DNA of 64,000 bases, taken from positions 6,076,001 to 6,140,000 of the forward strand of contig NZ_CP022464.2 in the NCBI RefSeq assembly GCF_002234575.2, written 5' to 3'. The position numbers and the translations under genes are program-made. Each line of letters starts with the position of its first letter. Positions within the stretch are counted from its first letter, which is position 1. Shown piece after piece: positions 16,836 to 24,505 of this stretch. The notes below the pieces were generated by a model that worked only from the letters and a program-made list of their open reading frames with translations, was not told where the DNA came from and searched no databases. The stretch is from Enterocloster bolteae. Its GTDB lineage: Bacteria; Bacillota; Clostridia; Lachnospirales; Lachnospiraceae.

Positions 16836-17804
16836 CTACTTATTCACCACATTCACCGGGCTTCCGTCCATAAATGACTTCAGGTTCGCCACTGCTATAT
16901 CCATCAGCCGCTGCCTGCTCTCCCTGGGCGCCCAGGCAATGTGGGGCGTGATGAAGCAGTTCCTGGCCTGAAGCAGGGGGTTGTCCCCCTTTATGGGCTC
17001 CGTAGATACCACATCCAGTCCGGCAGCCCCAACTTTTCCGGAATTCAGAGCTTCCTTTAAATCCTCTTCCACAATCAACGGACCTCTGGAATCATTGAGA
17101 ATGATTACCCCGTCCTTCATCTTCGCTATGGACTCCTTGTTAATCATTCCCGCGGTCTCAGGGAACAGCGGGCAATGAAGGGCAATTACATCGGACATTC
17201 GGTATAATTCATCTAAATCAGCATAGTGACAATTTTCATTTTCCAGCGCCTCATTCCGGTAAGCATCATAAGCCAGCACTTTCATGCCAAGAGCCTGGGC
17301 AATACGCGCTGTTCCCTGCCCGATACGCCCAAATCCTATAATGCCTATAGTCTTTCCCGCCAACTCGATAAGGGGATAATCCCAAAAACACCAGTCCGGA
17401 CAGCTTTGCCACCTGCCTTCATGGACAGCCTGACTGTGATGGCCGATATGGTGGCAGATTTCCAAAAGCAGGGCAATTGTATACTGGGCAACCGCAGCCG
17501 TTCCATATGTAGGAATATTGCATACAGGGATTCCCTTGGCTGATGCTGTCTCACAATCCACCACATTGTACCCGGTAGCCAGCACACCCACATAACAGAT
17601 ATGGCCGCATGCCTCAAATACTTCCTTTGTGAGGGGCGTCTTATTGGTAAAGACAGCCTGGGCATCGCCAATCCTCCTTATAATCTCCGCTGTATCTCCC
17701 ACCGGAGTCCTGTCATATACAGTAAGCTCCCCCAATTCCTGCAGCCCTTCCCAGCTAAGGTCCCCTGGGTTTTCCGTGTACCCGTCCAGAACAACAATTT
17801 TCAT
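16836..17804 (-). CDS. D-2-hydroxyacid dehydrogenase (glycerate/hydroxypyruvate reductase-like)
   Basis: The 322-residue NAD(P)H-dependent enzyme has the cofactor motif GIIGFGRIGQGTARIA near residue 148, the substrate Arg in NDSRGPLI near residue 235, the Glu in STEPI near residue 264 and the catalytic His in PHIAWAP near residue 283. It reduces a 2-keto acid such as hydroxypyruvate or glyoxylate, or the reverse. ATG 17804 was chosen because GAAGGGGTG lies seven bases upstream. It has its own consensus promoter with the island's shared operator motif, which ties it to the same regulon. Confidence 0.9.
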   Translation of the reverse strand: MKIVVLDGYTENPGDLSWEGLQELGELTVYDRTPVGDTAEIIRRIGDAQAVFTNKTPLTKEVFEACGHICYVGVLATGYNVVDCETASAKGIPVCNIPTYGTAAVAQYTIALLLEICHHIGHHSQAVHEGRWQSCPDWCFWDYPLIELAGKTIGIIGFGRIGQGTARIAQALGMKVLAYDAYRNEALENENCHYADLDELYRMSDVIALHCPLFPETAGMINKESIAKMKDGVIILNDSRGPLIVEEDLKEALNSGKVGAAGLDVVSTEPIKGDNPLLQARNCFITPHIAWAPRESRQRLMDIAVANLKSFMDGSPVNVVNK

Positions 17805-17850
17805 GTCAAACACCCCTTCTTTAACGTAATTTTTTATTGGTATATAATTT

Positions 17851-17893
17851 ATAATACGTGGTTTTATCTTTGTTGTCAACATTTTTTCTTTGT
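17851..17893 (-). promoter_or_regulatory. Consensus sigma-A promoter and operator-like motif of the D-2-hydroxyacid dehydrogenase
   Basis: On the minus strand TTGACA (17874-17879), 17 bases and TATTAT (17851-17856) are near the consensus. Motif ACAAAGAAAAAATGTTGAC (17875-17893) overlaps the -35, matching the operator-like sites of the two neighbouring operons. Confidence 0.8.
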
Positions 17894-17976
17894 TTTAAAC
17901 AATCGTCTCTTATACTTCACATTCAGGCCCCATTTCCTCCCATTCGCGGACAAATTCCACACATCTCTCCATTCAA

Positions 17977-17985
17977 TGCTATAAT
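17977..17985 (+). promoter_or_regulatory. Probable extended -10 promoter of the LCP gene
   Basis: TGCTATAAT is a perfect -10 with the extended TGN element, about 70 bases upstream of the LCP start codon. No good -35 is seen at the normal distance. Confidence 0.45.
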
Positions 17986-18055
17986 GGAACCATCAGTACT
18001 GAGTACAGCGGCATACCGGGAAACCGCACCATTCTCACTGAAAGGAGCTGCACCC

Positions 18056-19108
18056 ATGAACCTTAACTGGAAAACCATTTTAAAAAAGGCAGGTATCATC
18101 CTGCTGTCCACACTGCTCTTCGCCCTCTGCTCCGGCCTTCTCTACATTACAAAGATGGCCGGCTCCATTAATATTACCCGGCCGGAGGATGAACCAGAGC
18201 TGGCCTCCGCCATGACCAATGAAAACCTGGACACAGAGACCCAGGAAAAGTTGGGCGGATATTGGACCATTGCTGTCTTTGGCGTGGACAGCCGCAACGG
18301 AAAACTCGGAAAAGAAAATAATGCCGATGTACAGATGCTGTGCTCCATCAACAGGGATACTGGTGAAGTACGCCTTGTATCATTATACCGCGACACATTT
18401 CTGATGAATGACACCACAAACAGCGGATATGGAAAACTGAACCAATCCTACTTTCTGCAGGGACCATCCGGCAATATTTCTGCCATTAACACAAACCTGG
18501 ATATGAAGGTGGAGGATTTCGTGTCCTTTAACTGGAACAGCGCAGCGGATGCCATCAACCTTCTGGGCGGCGTGGACATAGAACTGTCCAAGGCGGAGTT
18601 CTATTATATCAATGCTTTTATCACGGAGACAGTGAACATCACAGGAATCCCCTCCACCCATCTGGAAGGACCCGGCATGCAGCACCTGGACGGCGTTCAG
18701 GCTGTTGCCTATATGCGCCTGAGGCAGATGGACACAGACTTTAAGAGGACCGAACGGCAGCGTTCTGTTATTGAGCAGGTATTTGACAACGCCAGGAAGG
18801 CAGATATTTCCACCCTGATTCAGGTATTCCATACAGTGGCGCCTCAAATCATGACCAGCATAAGCGAGGAAGAGTTTATGGATATTGCATATAATATAAA
18901 AAACTATCACATAAACGGTACAGCCGGATTTCCTTTTGAACAGACCACCGCAAGCCTGGGCAAGACAGGCAGCGTGGTCATTCCCAGCACCCTGGAATCC
19001 AATGTGGAAGAACTGCACCGTTTCCTGTATGACGATGATGCCTACACCTGCTCCGGTCAGGTCCGGGACATCAGCAGAGAAATCATAAAAAGGGCTGTTA
19101 AAAATTAA
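18056..19108 (+). CDS. LytR-CpsA-Psr (LCP) family cell-wall glycopolymer ligase
   Basis: The 350-residue protein has a short cytoplasmic N-terminus, one membrane segment (about residues 11-31) and an extracellular LCP domain. Family residues include Asp/Arg in VFGVDSRNG, the Arg-Asp in SLYRDTF, and the AYMRLRQMDTDFKRTERQ block. LCP proteins transfer undecaprenyl-linked glycopolymers to peptidoglycan. ATG 18056 was chosen because AAAGGAG lies eight bases upstream and membrane topology begins there. It is followed within 12 bases by a LytTR regulator and its kinase, implying that the two-component system senses or controls the envelope. Confidence 0.9.
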   Translation: MNLNWKTILKKAGIILLSTLLFALCSGLLYITKMAGSINITRPEDEPELASAMTNENLDTETQEKLGGYWTIAVFGVDSRNGKLGKENNADVQMLCSINRDTGEVRLVSLYRDTFLMNDTTNSGYGKLNQSYFLQGPSGNISAINTNLDMKVEDFVSFNWNSAADAINLLGGVDIELSKAEFYYINAFITETVNITGIPSTHLEGPGMQHLDGVQAVAYMRLRQMDTDFKRTERQRSVIEQVFDNARKADISTLIQVFHTVAPQIMTSISEEEFMDIAYNIKNYHINGTAGFPFEQTTASLGKTGSVVIPSTLESNVEELHRFLYDDDAYTCSGQVRDISREIIKRAVKN

Positions 19109-19120
19109 GGAGTTATGAGT

Positions 19121-19855
19121 ATGATACGAATTGCTGTCTGTGACGATGAACCCTGCTTTACACAGCAGATTAGCCATGTCATCGCAAACCATGCCAGGGA
19201 CATATCCCCGTCCCCGGAAACAGTGCTTTACACCAACAGCGGCCAGCTGCTTTACGATGTGGAGGAGGGCGCCCACTTTGACCTTCTGCTGCTGGATATT
19301 GAAATGCCTGAAAAGGATGGAATGAGCCTGGCTGCGTCCCTGCGCCGTCATCTTCCCTTGTCCCTGATTATTTTCATCACCTCCCACACCCAGTACGCGG
19401 TAAAGGCATATGAACTGTCTGTTTTCCGCTACATCCCCAAGTCCGAGATGGAAACCTGCCTGCCTCTGGCACTTAAGGATGCCAGCTGCATTCTGAAACA
19501 AAGCTCTTCAGATGCCTATATTATCGAATCAGCCAGAAGGATTCAGAAACTGTCCGCGGAGGATATCATCTATGTTTATAAGCAGCAGAAATACTCTGTC
19601 ATAGCCGCAAAAGGCGCAGAGATTCCTGTGCGCAAGCCCCTGGCCCAGGTGCTGGAGGAGCTGAACACCTTAACAGCCGGAGGCACCGGCAGTTTTCTCT
19701 TGGTGGAGCGGGGATATATCGTGAACCTGTTCCATGTGGAAAAACTGGAGGACGAGCAGATTTACCTGGACAATGGCTCTGTCCTTCCGGTCAGCCGGAA
19801 CCGCCTTAAGGAAACCCGTGAAGCTATAACAAGGTATTGGAGGAAAATGCTATGA
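19121..19855 (+). CDS. LytTR-family response regulator (AgrA/LytR-like)
   Basis: The 244-residue protein has an N-terminal receiver domain (acidic pair in VCDDEP, phospho-acceptor Asp in LLLDIEMPEKDG near residue 55) and a C-terminal LytTR DNA-binding domain beginning near EDIIYVYKQQKYSV. ATG 19121 is placed eight bases after AAGGAG; ATG 19115 is less well spaced. It overlaps the kinase gene by four bases (ATGA), so the pair is translationally coupled. Confidence 0.92.
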   Translation: MIRIAVCDDEPCFTQQISHVIANHARDISPSPETVLYTNSGQLLYDVEEGAHFDLLLLDIEMPEKDGMSLAASLRRHLPLSLIIFITSHTQYAVKAYELSVFRYIPKSEMETCLPLALKDASCILKQSSSDAYIIESARRIQKLSAEDIIYVYKQQKYSVIAAKGAEIPVRKPLAQVLEELNTLTAGGTGSFLLVERGYIVNLFHVEKLEDEQIYLDNGSVLPVSRNRLKETREAITRYWRKML

Positions 19856-21192
19856 CTATGAACCACTGGTATCAGTCCATGTACCAGATGTTTGAACTTG
19901 TTTCAGACTTCATTGAAGCGTGGCTCTGCTATGGCTTTGTGGGGCTGTTCCTGCCGGACCGGGTCAGGGGAAAGGTGCTGTTTTTTATTCTGTCCCTGGT
20001 GCTGGTGGGTTCTGTCCGGGCCATGGATATACTGGGCATAGACCCTATAATATCCACTCTTTGGTTTGTATTTTATATCTGTATGACCACGGTGGTACTG
20101 TTCCAGGTGAATCTGTTTTATGCGGTGTCCCTTGTTAGCTTTTATATTCTGTGCCTGTACGTGATCAATTATTTCTGCATGTCCGTCATGGGGGTCATTG
20201 CCGGCAACCGCCAGTTTGCGCAGTTTATCCTGAACCAGCTGTCTCTGCTGCGGTGTATTTACCTGGCTGCGGATACCGCTCTTTTGTTTTTGTTATATAT
20301 GCTTATCAGACGCGCCTTTAAGGGGGGGCTGCTCTACAGCCCGCGGATGCTGTTCACCATTTCCCTTCTGGGCATTCTGGGCATTACCTTCCTGTCAGTG
20401 GTCACCCTTCAGGATATTTCCGTGATTACCCTGTTCAGCTGGAGCCTGTGCCTTGTCATGGTGCTGTGCTTTATTTTTCTCCTTCTCTTTTATTCCAATT
20501 ACATGAAGGAACATGAGCTCAGAAATATTCTTGAACTGAAGGACCAGATGGTGCGCCAGGAATACGAGATGGTCAGGCAGCTTCAACAGGAACAGCAGTC
20601 CCTTTCCCATGACCTGAAGAACCACCTTTTAGTCATGGACACCCTGCTGAAGGAAGGAAAATACCAGGAGGCCCGGAATTATATCGGCCAGCTGGGCATT
20701 CCCCTGGAGCGCCTGGCACCCTCCATATGGACCGGCACCTCCACCCTGGATGTGCTTTTAAACCATACCAGAAACCGCTGCATCCAGTCTCATATAACAT
20801 TTACGGTACAGGCCGACGCCGTTGATTTGCGCCCCATGGAGGACCAGGATATATGCAGTCTCTTTGCCAACCTCCTGGACAATGCCTATGAAGCCGCCCA
20901 TTCCATGCCCGATGGACAGGGCTGGATTCTCTTTAAGATGAGAAAGGCCAGGGAAATGCTCTTCTTAGATATTTCCAACTCATCGCCCGCACCCCCCTGT
21001 GTCAAAAACGGCGCCCTGATCTCACGCAAACAGGATGGACGGCTTCACGGTCTTGGACTTAACAGGGCATCTGCCACTGCGCAGGAATACGGCGGCCAGC
21101 TTACCTATGGATATGAAGGCGGTGTGTTCACGGTCAGCATAAGTTTCCTGGGAGAAGTTAAGCCTGCAAATAAAAAGTCAATAGGAAAATGA
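19852..21192 (+). CDS. GHKL-domain sensor histidine kinase (AgrC-like)
   Basis: The 446-residue protein has five to six N-terminal membrane segments (about residues 15-215), a coiled-coil linker, an H-box SLSHDLKNHLLVMDTLL near residue 253, an N-box LFANLLDNAYEAAHS and a GLGLNRA glycine box. This is the layout of AgrC/ComD/VirS-type peptide receptors. GGAGG lies eight bases before ATG 19852. No AgrB or AgrD-like gene lies nearby, so the signal may be an envelope state or a peptide made elsewhere. The sequence ends 88 bases before the insertion element. Confidence 0.9.
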   Translation: MTMNHWYQSMYQMFELVSDFIEAWLCYGFVGLFLPDRVRGKVLFFILSLVLVGSVRAMDILGIDPIISTLWFVFYICMTTVVLFQVNLFYAVSLVSFYILCLYVINYFCMSVMGVIAGNRQFAQFILNQLSLLRCIYLAADTALLFLLYMLIRRAFKGGLLYSPRMLFTISLLGILGITFLSVVTLQDISVITLFSWSLCLVMVLCFIFLLLFYSNYMKEHELRNILELKDQMVRQEYEMVRQLQQEQQSLSHDLKNHLLVMDTLLKEGKYQEARNYIGQLGIPLERLAPSIWTGTSTLDVLLNHTRNRCIQSHITFTVQADAVDLRPMEDQDICSLFANLLDNAYEAAHSMPDGQGWILFKMRKAREMLFLDISNSSPAPPCVKNGALISRKQDGRLHGLGLNRASATAQEYGGQLTYGYEGGVFTVSISFLGEVKPANKKSIGK

Positions 21193-21229
21193 GAAATTTT
21201 CAAGATTTATTGTTGATTAAATTTCAGGT

Positions 21230-22760
21230 ACAACAAATAGACCACCATTATCTGCTGGTCTGAAAGGATGTGGTATTCTCTATTCTGGAAGAGACATTAG
21301 ATATTCTTTTACTCTTCCGTAATAGATACGCAGAAACTTATTAGCGCCTGCAGTCATGTAGACATAGTAAGGCTTTCCTTGAGCACGTTTCTTATCAATA
21401 AACGCATATACAGGGTCGTCCTGCGGTTTTGTTTTGATGAGACAGTCCATGACCTGAAATAAGGTTTTTCGGAGGGAAGATGAGCCGCGTTTGGAGGTTG
21501 GAACGCTTTTTTGTTCATAGGTTCCGGATTCGTTGACACCTGGGTCTACACCAGCAAATGCAGTGATAGCCCCTTTGTGGGTAAAGCGTGTGACATCTCC
21601 GATTTCAGCCATAAGCTGAGGGCCAAGAGACGGGCCAACACCCTTCATACCCATAACAACGGGATATTCCGGCAGCTTGGCGGCTGTGTCATTCATCAGG
21701 GTACGGAGCTCTTCCACGGTCTTGGAAGCAGTGTTTAATTGTTCTATGGACTGTTTCACGATCAGCTTGGTTAGATCATCTTTTGGAAGTATAGGAACAA
21801 GCTCCTTTGCAGCTCCATAGATTTCTTCAGCCTTGTCTTTGCTAAAGTTATACTTCCTACGTTTGCACCACTTCTGATAATGGTCGACAAATGCATTTAA
21901 TGAGAATTTACGAACATAGTCCACATGCCAGTATGTAGTAGCAAAATCAACCCACTTCTGGCTGCCGTCCTCACGGGCAGGGCTATCAAAGTAAGTATTA
22001 ACACCAGGGTAAGTCTGATCGAGGATACCGATGAGGTTATTCTTCATAGCTGTTTTGTGTTTCATGTAGAAGCCAAACTGACGGTTCATGGTCTTTAGTT
22101 GATTGCGTAGTTCGTCCATAAGACTATACTGTTTCAATTCCGTCCAACTGTCAAGGGTGTAACGAGCTATTTTTACAGCGTCAGCTTTATCAGATTTTAC
22201 TTTGCGGAGAGAATGAGCTCCAAAATCTTTAATGAGCTTAGGATTTACGGCAGTTACAAAAAGACCTGCCAGAGAAAGCTCACGAGCCAGTGGTTCGTAG
22301 TAACGGCCAGTATGTTCCATAACGATGCGTGATTCACCTTCGATTGATCGGATCTGCTCAATTAAGGATTGGATGTTACTGGAGGTGTGCTTGATTTCAA
22401 AGGGAGAAGAAACGATTTCTCCATAAGGTCGTAGAATGGCGATCATACTTTTGCCTTTGGAAACATCAATACCAACAGCGTTCATGTTCATAAATTTGTC
22501 ACTCCTAAAGATTATTGCAATAGATAAGTACCAGTTTTACTCATTGCCTATTCAATCTACTGTGGTGTGACACGAACGTACCAAAGGCAGTTCAACCTGC
22601 ATAAAACGAACGCTGCAAATGAGGAGCTGGTTATCAGTCTTAATTACGGACGCGAAGTCCAAGAAAGGAGGCCGATATACCGATTGCTCCAACATTGTAA
22701 CAGCTTAAGCAACAAGATGGATAATTCCTTACTGGCTGTAAGGGATATTAACCATAAATA
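21230..22760 (-). mobile_element. IS110-family insertion element (ends approximate)
   Basis: The transposase gene is flanked by non-coding sequence at both sides: about 85 bases after its stop and about 400 bases before its start. IS110 elements lack terminal inverted repeats and make little or no target duplication, so the exact ends cannot be fixed by eye. It lies between the GHKL kinase gene and the DUF6465 gene, apparently without breaking either. Confidence 0.6.
21280..22491 (-). CDS. IS110-family transposase (DEDD recombinase)
   Basis: The 403-residue protein has the N-terminal RuvC-like DEDD domain, with Asp9 in GIDVSKG, Glu59 in VMEHTGRYYEPL and Asp101/Asp104 in KSDKADAVKIARY. It has a helix-hairpin-helix GMKGVGPSLGPQL near residue 281 and the C-terminal Tnp domain with the catalytic serine region SKRGSSSLRKT near residue 337. 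IS110 enzymes move circular intermediates without terminal inverted repeats, guided by a bridge RNA. AGGAGTGA lies about eight bases before ATG 22491. The frame looks intact. Confidence 0.95.
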   Translation of the reverse strand: MNMNAVGIDVSKGKSMIAILRPYGEIVSSPFEIKHTSSNIQSLIEQIRSIEGESRIVMEHTGRYYEPLARELSLAGLFVTAVNPKLIKDFGAHSLRKVKSDKADAVKIARYTLDSWTELKQYSLMDELRNQLKTMNRQFGFYMKHKTAMKNNLIGILDQTYPGVNTYFDSPAREDGSQKWVDFATTYWHVDYVRKFSLNAFVDHYQKWCKRRKYNFSKDKAEEIYGAAKELVPILPKDDLTKLIVKQSIEQLNTASKTVEELRTLMNDTAAKLPEYPVVMGMKGVGPSLGPQLMAEIGDVTRFTHKGAITAFAGVDPGVNESGTYEQKSVPTSKRGSSSLRKTLFQVMDCLIKTKPQDDPVYAFIDKKRAQGKPYYVYMTAGANKFLRIYYGRVKEYLMSLPE

Positions 22761-22780
22761 TATTGTAGTAGGGAAGGGGT
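22492..22780 (-). ncRNA. Candidate IS110 bridge RNA region
   Basis: The roughly 290 bases upstream of the transposase contain no supported protein gene. In the IS110 subgroup this end encodes the bridge RNA, whose two internal loops pair with target and donor DNA. I infer the RNA from position only and have not modelled its fold. Confidence 0.4.
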
Positions 22781-22822
22781 TTAGAAGAGAGAGGTTAGAA
22801 GAGATGGATTAGAAGAGATGGG
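22781..22822. repeat. Three tandem 14-bp units
   Basis: TTAGAAGAGAGAGG, TTAGAAGAGATGGA and TTAGAAGAGATGGG follow each other directly at 22781-22822. They lie between the insertion element and the terminator of the DUF6465 gene. Confidence 0.8.
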
Positions 22823-22853
22823 TTAAAAAACAGAATTTCCAGAAAAGGTCAAA

Positions 22854-22887
22854 TAAAAAATGACCCTATTTATATAAGGCCATTTTT
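22854..22887 (-). terminator. Rho-independent terminator of the DUF6465 gene
   Basis: On the minus strand AAAAATGGCC and GGTCATTTTT pair with one wobble around an AT loop, followed by TTATTT. It begins five bases after the stop codon. Confidence 0.7.
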
Positions 22888-22891
22888 TACT

Positions 22892-23275
22892 CTACAGGTC
22901 GATTCTGAAATCGTCTGAACCCTCGCCGTTTACCACATAATAGGCTGCATTCTGTTCCGGTGATATGTACAGCTCCATAGACTTGATTACGGTTCCCGGA
23001 TGAGTCTTCGCATATGCCTTCTCCGCCTGCGCCAGCACATCCTTTGCAGCTACCTGCCTGCCGCCGAACTCCACTACAACACTCTTCTCAATCTCCGGTT
23101 TTACAGTCTCTTTCACTGCTTCTTTAACCACGGGCTCATCTGCCTTTTTAACATCTTCTGCTGTCTTAACCTCTGCTGTACTCTTAACCTCTGCTGCCTT
23201 CTTAACCTCTGCTGTCCTGGTCTGCGCGGCGCCTGTCTGCGCTGCCGCTGCCGCAGTCCTCTTTGGTCTTGCCAT
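22892..23275 (-). CDS. DUF6465 family small protein
   Basis: The 127-residue protein has a low-complexity, Ala/Lys/Glu/Thr-rich first half with repeated (T)AEVK units (about residues 20-60). Its compact C-terminal half starts near EKSVVVEFGGRQV and ends GEGSDDFRIDL, as in DUF6465 proteins common in Lachnospiraceae. The function is unknown. The repeated units reflect an 18-bp-like DNA repeat at about 23160-23215. GGGAGGAACT precedes the ATG, and a perfect consensus promoter lies 46-75 bases upstream, suggesting strong constitutive expression. Confidence 0.85.
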   Translation of the reverse strand: MARPKRTAAAAAQTGAAQTRTAEVKKAAEVKSTAEVKTAEDVKKADEPVVKEAVKETVKPEIEKSVVVEFGGRQVAAKDVLAQAEKAYAKTHPGTVIKSMELYISPEQNAAYYVVNGEGSDDFRIDL

Positions 23276-23320
23276 GTTAGTTCCTCCCTAATTTCAATCC
23301 GATTTCCAGTGTCAATGGGG

Positions 23321-23349
23321 ATTATACGGCAGTCACCTTTTTTTGTCAA
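23321..23349 (-). promoter_or_regulatory. Perfect-consensus sigma-A promoter of the DUF6465 gene
   Basis: On the minus strand TTGACA (23344-23349), exactly 17 bases, then TATAAT (23321-23326). This is the best promoter in the window. Confidence 0.9.
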
Positions 23350-23423
23350 TGTCGCGGATATGGAAAATAAACCGCTAAACAAAGGCCTTTATGGAAATTT
23401 TTTGAACATATACTGACACATTG

Positions 23424-24248
23424 TCATATTTCTTTATGGCATTTGTCACATTCCGATTGGGAAATCAGTTTCCGGGCCCTGTCCGGGAACCAGGCAAAGG
23501 CTCCTGATGACGGAACCATGGAAAATTCCATGATTTTTCCGGTGGACGGATGGGGAAATGCCAACCGGCGGGCACACAGGGCCAGAGGCCGGTGTGCATC
23601 CCCAAAGCTGCTTTTTTTCCTTCCTCTGTCCACAGTCATGGTTGTGGATTTTGTGGATAACCCGCCTCCGTATCGTTCATCTCCATACAAGGGAGTTGCA
23701 TGTCCGGCAAATTGCACCCTTATCTGGTGGTGCCTTCCTGTAAGCAGCTCTATATCTATTAGGGATAATATCTGCTCCTGGTTTTTGGGGTTGTTGATAA
23801 CTTCCAGAACCCTGTAATTAAGAACTGCTTTTTTGCTGTTTTCGTCGGACTTATCCACAATCTTTGATGTGTTGTTTTCCTTGCAGTGGCGCAGATAATC
23901 CACATATGTCCCCTGTTTATCCACAGGTTTTCCACAAACCACTGCCAAGTATGATTTTTTTATTTTTCCGGCCTGCAAAGCGGCGCTTAATGATGCTGCG
24001 GATTTCTGGTTCAGTGCGTATACCATGATTCCCTCCACCGGCTTATCCAGTCTGTGGATAACCCCCACATAAGGCGGCTGGGCTGTGGATACTCCCTGTG
24101 GATGGTTGTGGATATCCTGTGGATTATGTAGATAACGGCGTATCTCACTTACCATATCAGGCGCAAAGCCTCTTGACACCTGGGACTCCAATCCCGCGGG
24201 TTTTTGCACTACTATAATATCTTTATCTTCATATAATATTGGTACCAT
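23424..24248 (-). CDS. RluA-family pseudouridine synthase
   Basis: The 274-residue enzyme isomerises uridine to pseudouridine in rRNA or tRNA. The N-terminus LYEDKDIIVVQKPAG and the catalytic motif HRLDKPVEGIMVYA (Asp near residue 70) define the family; TGRHHQIRVQFA near residue 188 is the second signature. It lacks an S4 domain. Between motifs lies a His/Pro-rich loop HNPQDIHNHPQ. The coding sequence is densely studded with DnaA-box 9-mers, listed separately. The start context GAGGTCGAGGT is close to the ATG, so the true start could be slightly different. Confidence 0.9.
   Translation of the reverse strand: MVPILYEDKDIIVVQKPAGLESQVSRGFAPDMVSEIRRYLHNPQDIHNHPQGVSTAQPPYVGVIHRLDKPVEGIMVYALNQKSAASLSAALQAGKIKKSYLAVVCGKPVDKQGTYVDYLRHCKENNTSKIVDKSDENSKKAVLNYRVLEVINNPKNQEQILSLIDIELLTGRHHQIRVQFAGHATPLYGDERYGGGLSTKSTTMTVDRGRKKSSFGDAHRPLALCARRLAFPHPSTGKIMEFSMVPSSGAFAWFPDRARKLISQSECDKCHKEI
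23626..24126. other. Dense DnaA-box (TTATCCACA) cluster inside the pseudouridine synthase gene
   Basis: Four perfect 9-mers occur: 23652-23660 (minus), 23851-23859 (plus), 23917-23925 (plus) and 24053-24061 (minus). Five 8-of-9 matches lie at 23896-23904, 23928-23936, 24084-24092, 24107-24115 and 24118-24126. 7-of-9 matches lie at 23626, 23643, 24043 and 24097. About 0.5 perfect copies would be expected by chance in the whole 64-kb window. Confidence 0.7.
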
Positions 24249-24304
24249 ACCTCGACCTCGCTTATCTGTCTGTCTCCTGTACAGACGATTCTAAAGGAAC
24301 GCTT

Positions 24305-24317
24305 TTGATTATACCAT
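24305..24317 (-). promoter_or_regulatory. Extended -10 promoter of the pseudouridine synthase gene
   Basis: On the minus strand TGGTATAAT (TATAAT at 24308-24313) has a perfect -10 and a TGN extension, about 60 bases before the start codon. No clear -35 is seen. Confidence 0.5.
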
Positions 24318-24386
24318 AGTTTTGCCTCTGCCCGGTTGATTATATTCAGAAATTAGTTTTGCATTCAAAGTAATTCTTAAAAAGTA

Positions 24387-24415
24387 TTGCATATTTTTGG
24401 TCTTAGGTGTATAGT
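24387..24415 (+). promoter_or_regulatory. Sigma-A promoter of the hemolysin III gene
   Basis: TTGCAT (24387-24392), 17 bases and TATAGT (24410-24415) lie about 90 bases upstream of the start codon. A second -10-like TATAAT overlaps just downstream. Confidence 0.65.
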
Positions 24416-24430
24416 ATATAATACAAACAT

Positions 24431-24451
24431 ATGTAGTATTTAAAACTACAT
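24431..24451. promoter_or_regulatory. Operator-like inverted repeat downstream of the hemolysin III promoter
   Basis: ATGTAGT (24431-24437) and ACTACAT (24445-24451) form a 7-bp perfect dyad over the expected transcript start and early leader, a position where a repressor dimer could act. Confidence 0.4.
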
Positions 24452-24505
24452 TGCAGGGTTTTGATTAAACTGTACTGTGTTTTTAATAAAAGGAGGCTGG
24501 ATACT

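Noticed and set aside
18383..19501. 372-residue frame opposite the LCP and LytTR genes
   Set aside because: It is an antisense shadow; the plus-strand genes have domains, ribosome sites and overlaps that fit, while this frame has none.
22567..22812. 81-residue plus-strand reading frame upstream of the IS110 transposase
   Set aside because: It lies in the candidate bridge-RNA region and 14-bp repeats, has no ribosome site and no recognisable motif.
23626..24126. Chromosomal origin of replication
   Set aside because: Despite many DnaA boxes there is no dnaA, dnaN or recF gene, no AT-rich unwinding element, and the boxes lie inside an intact gene.
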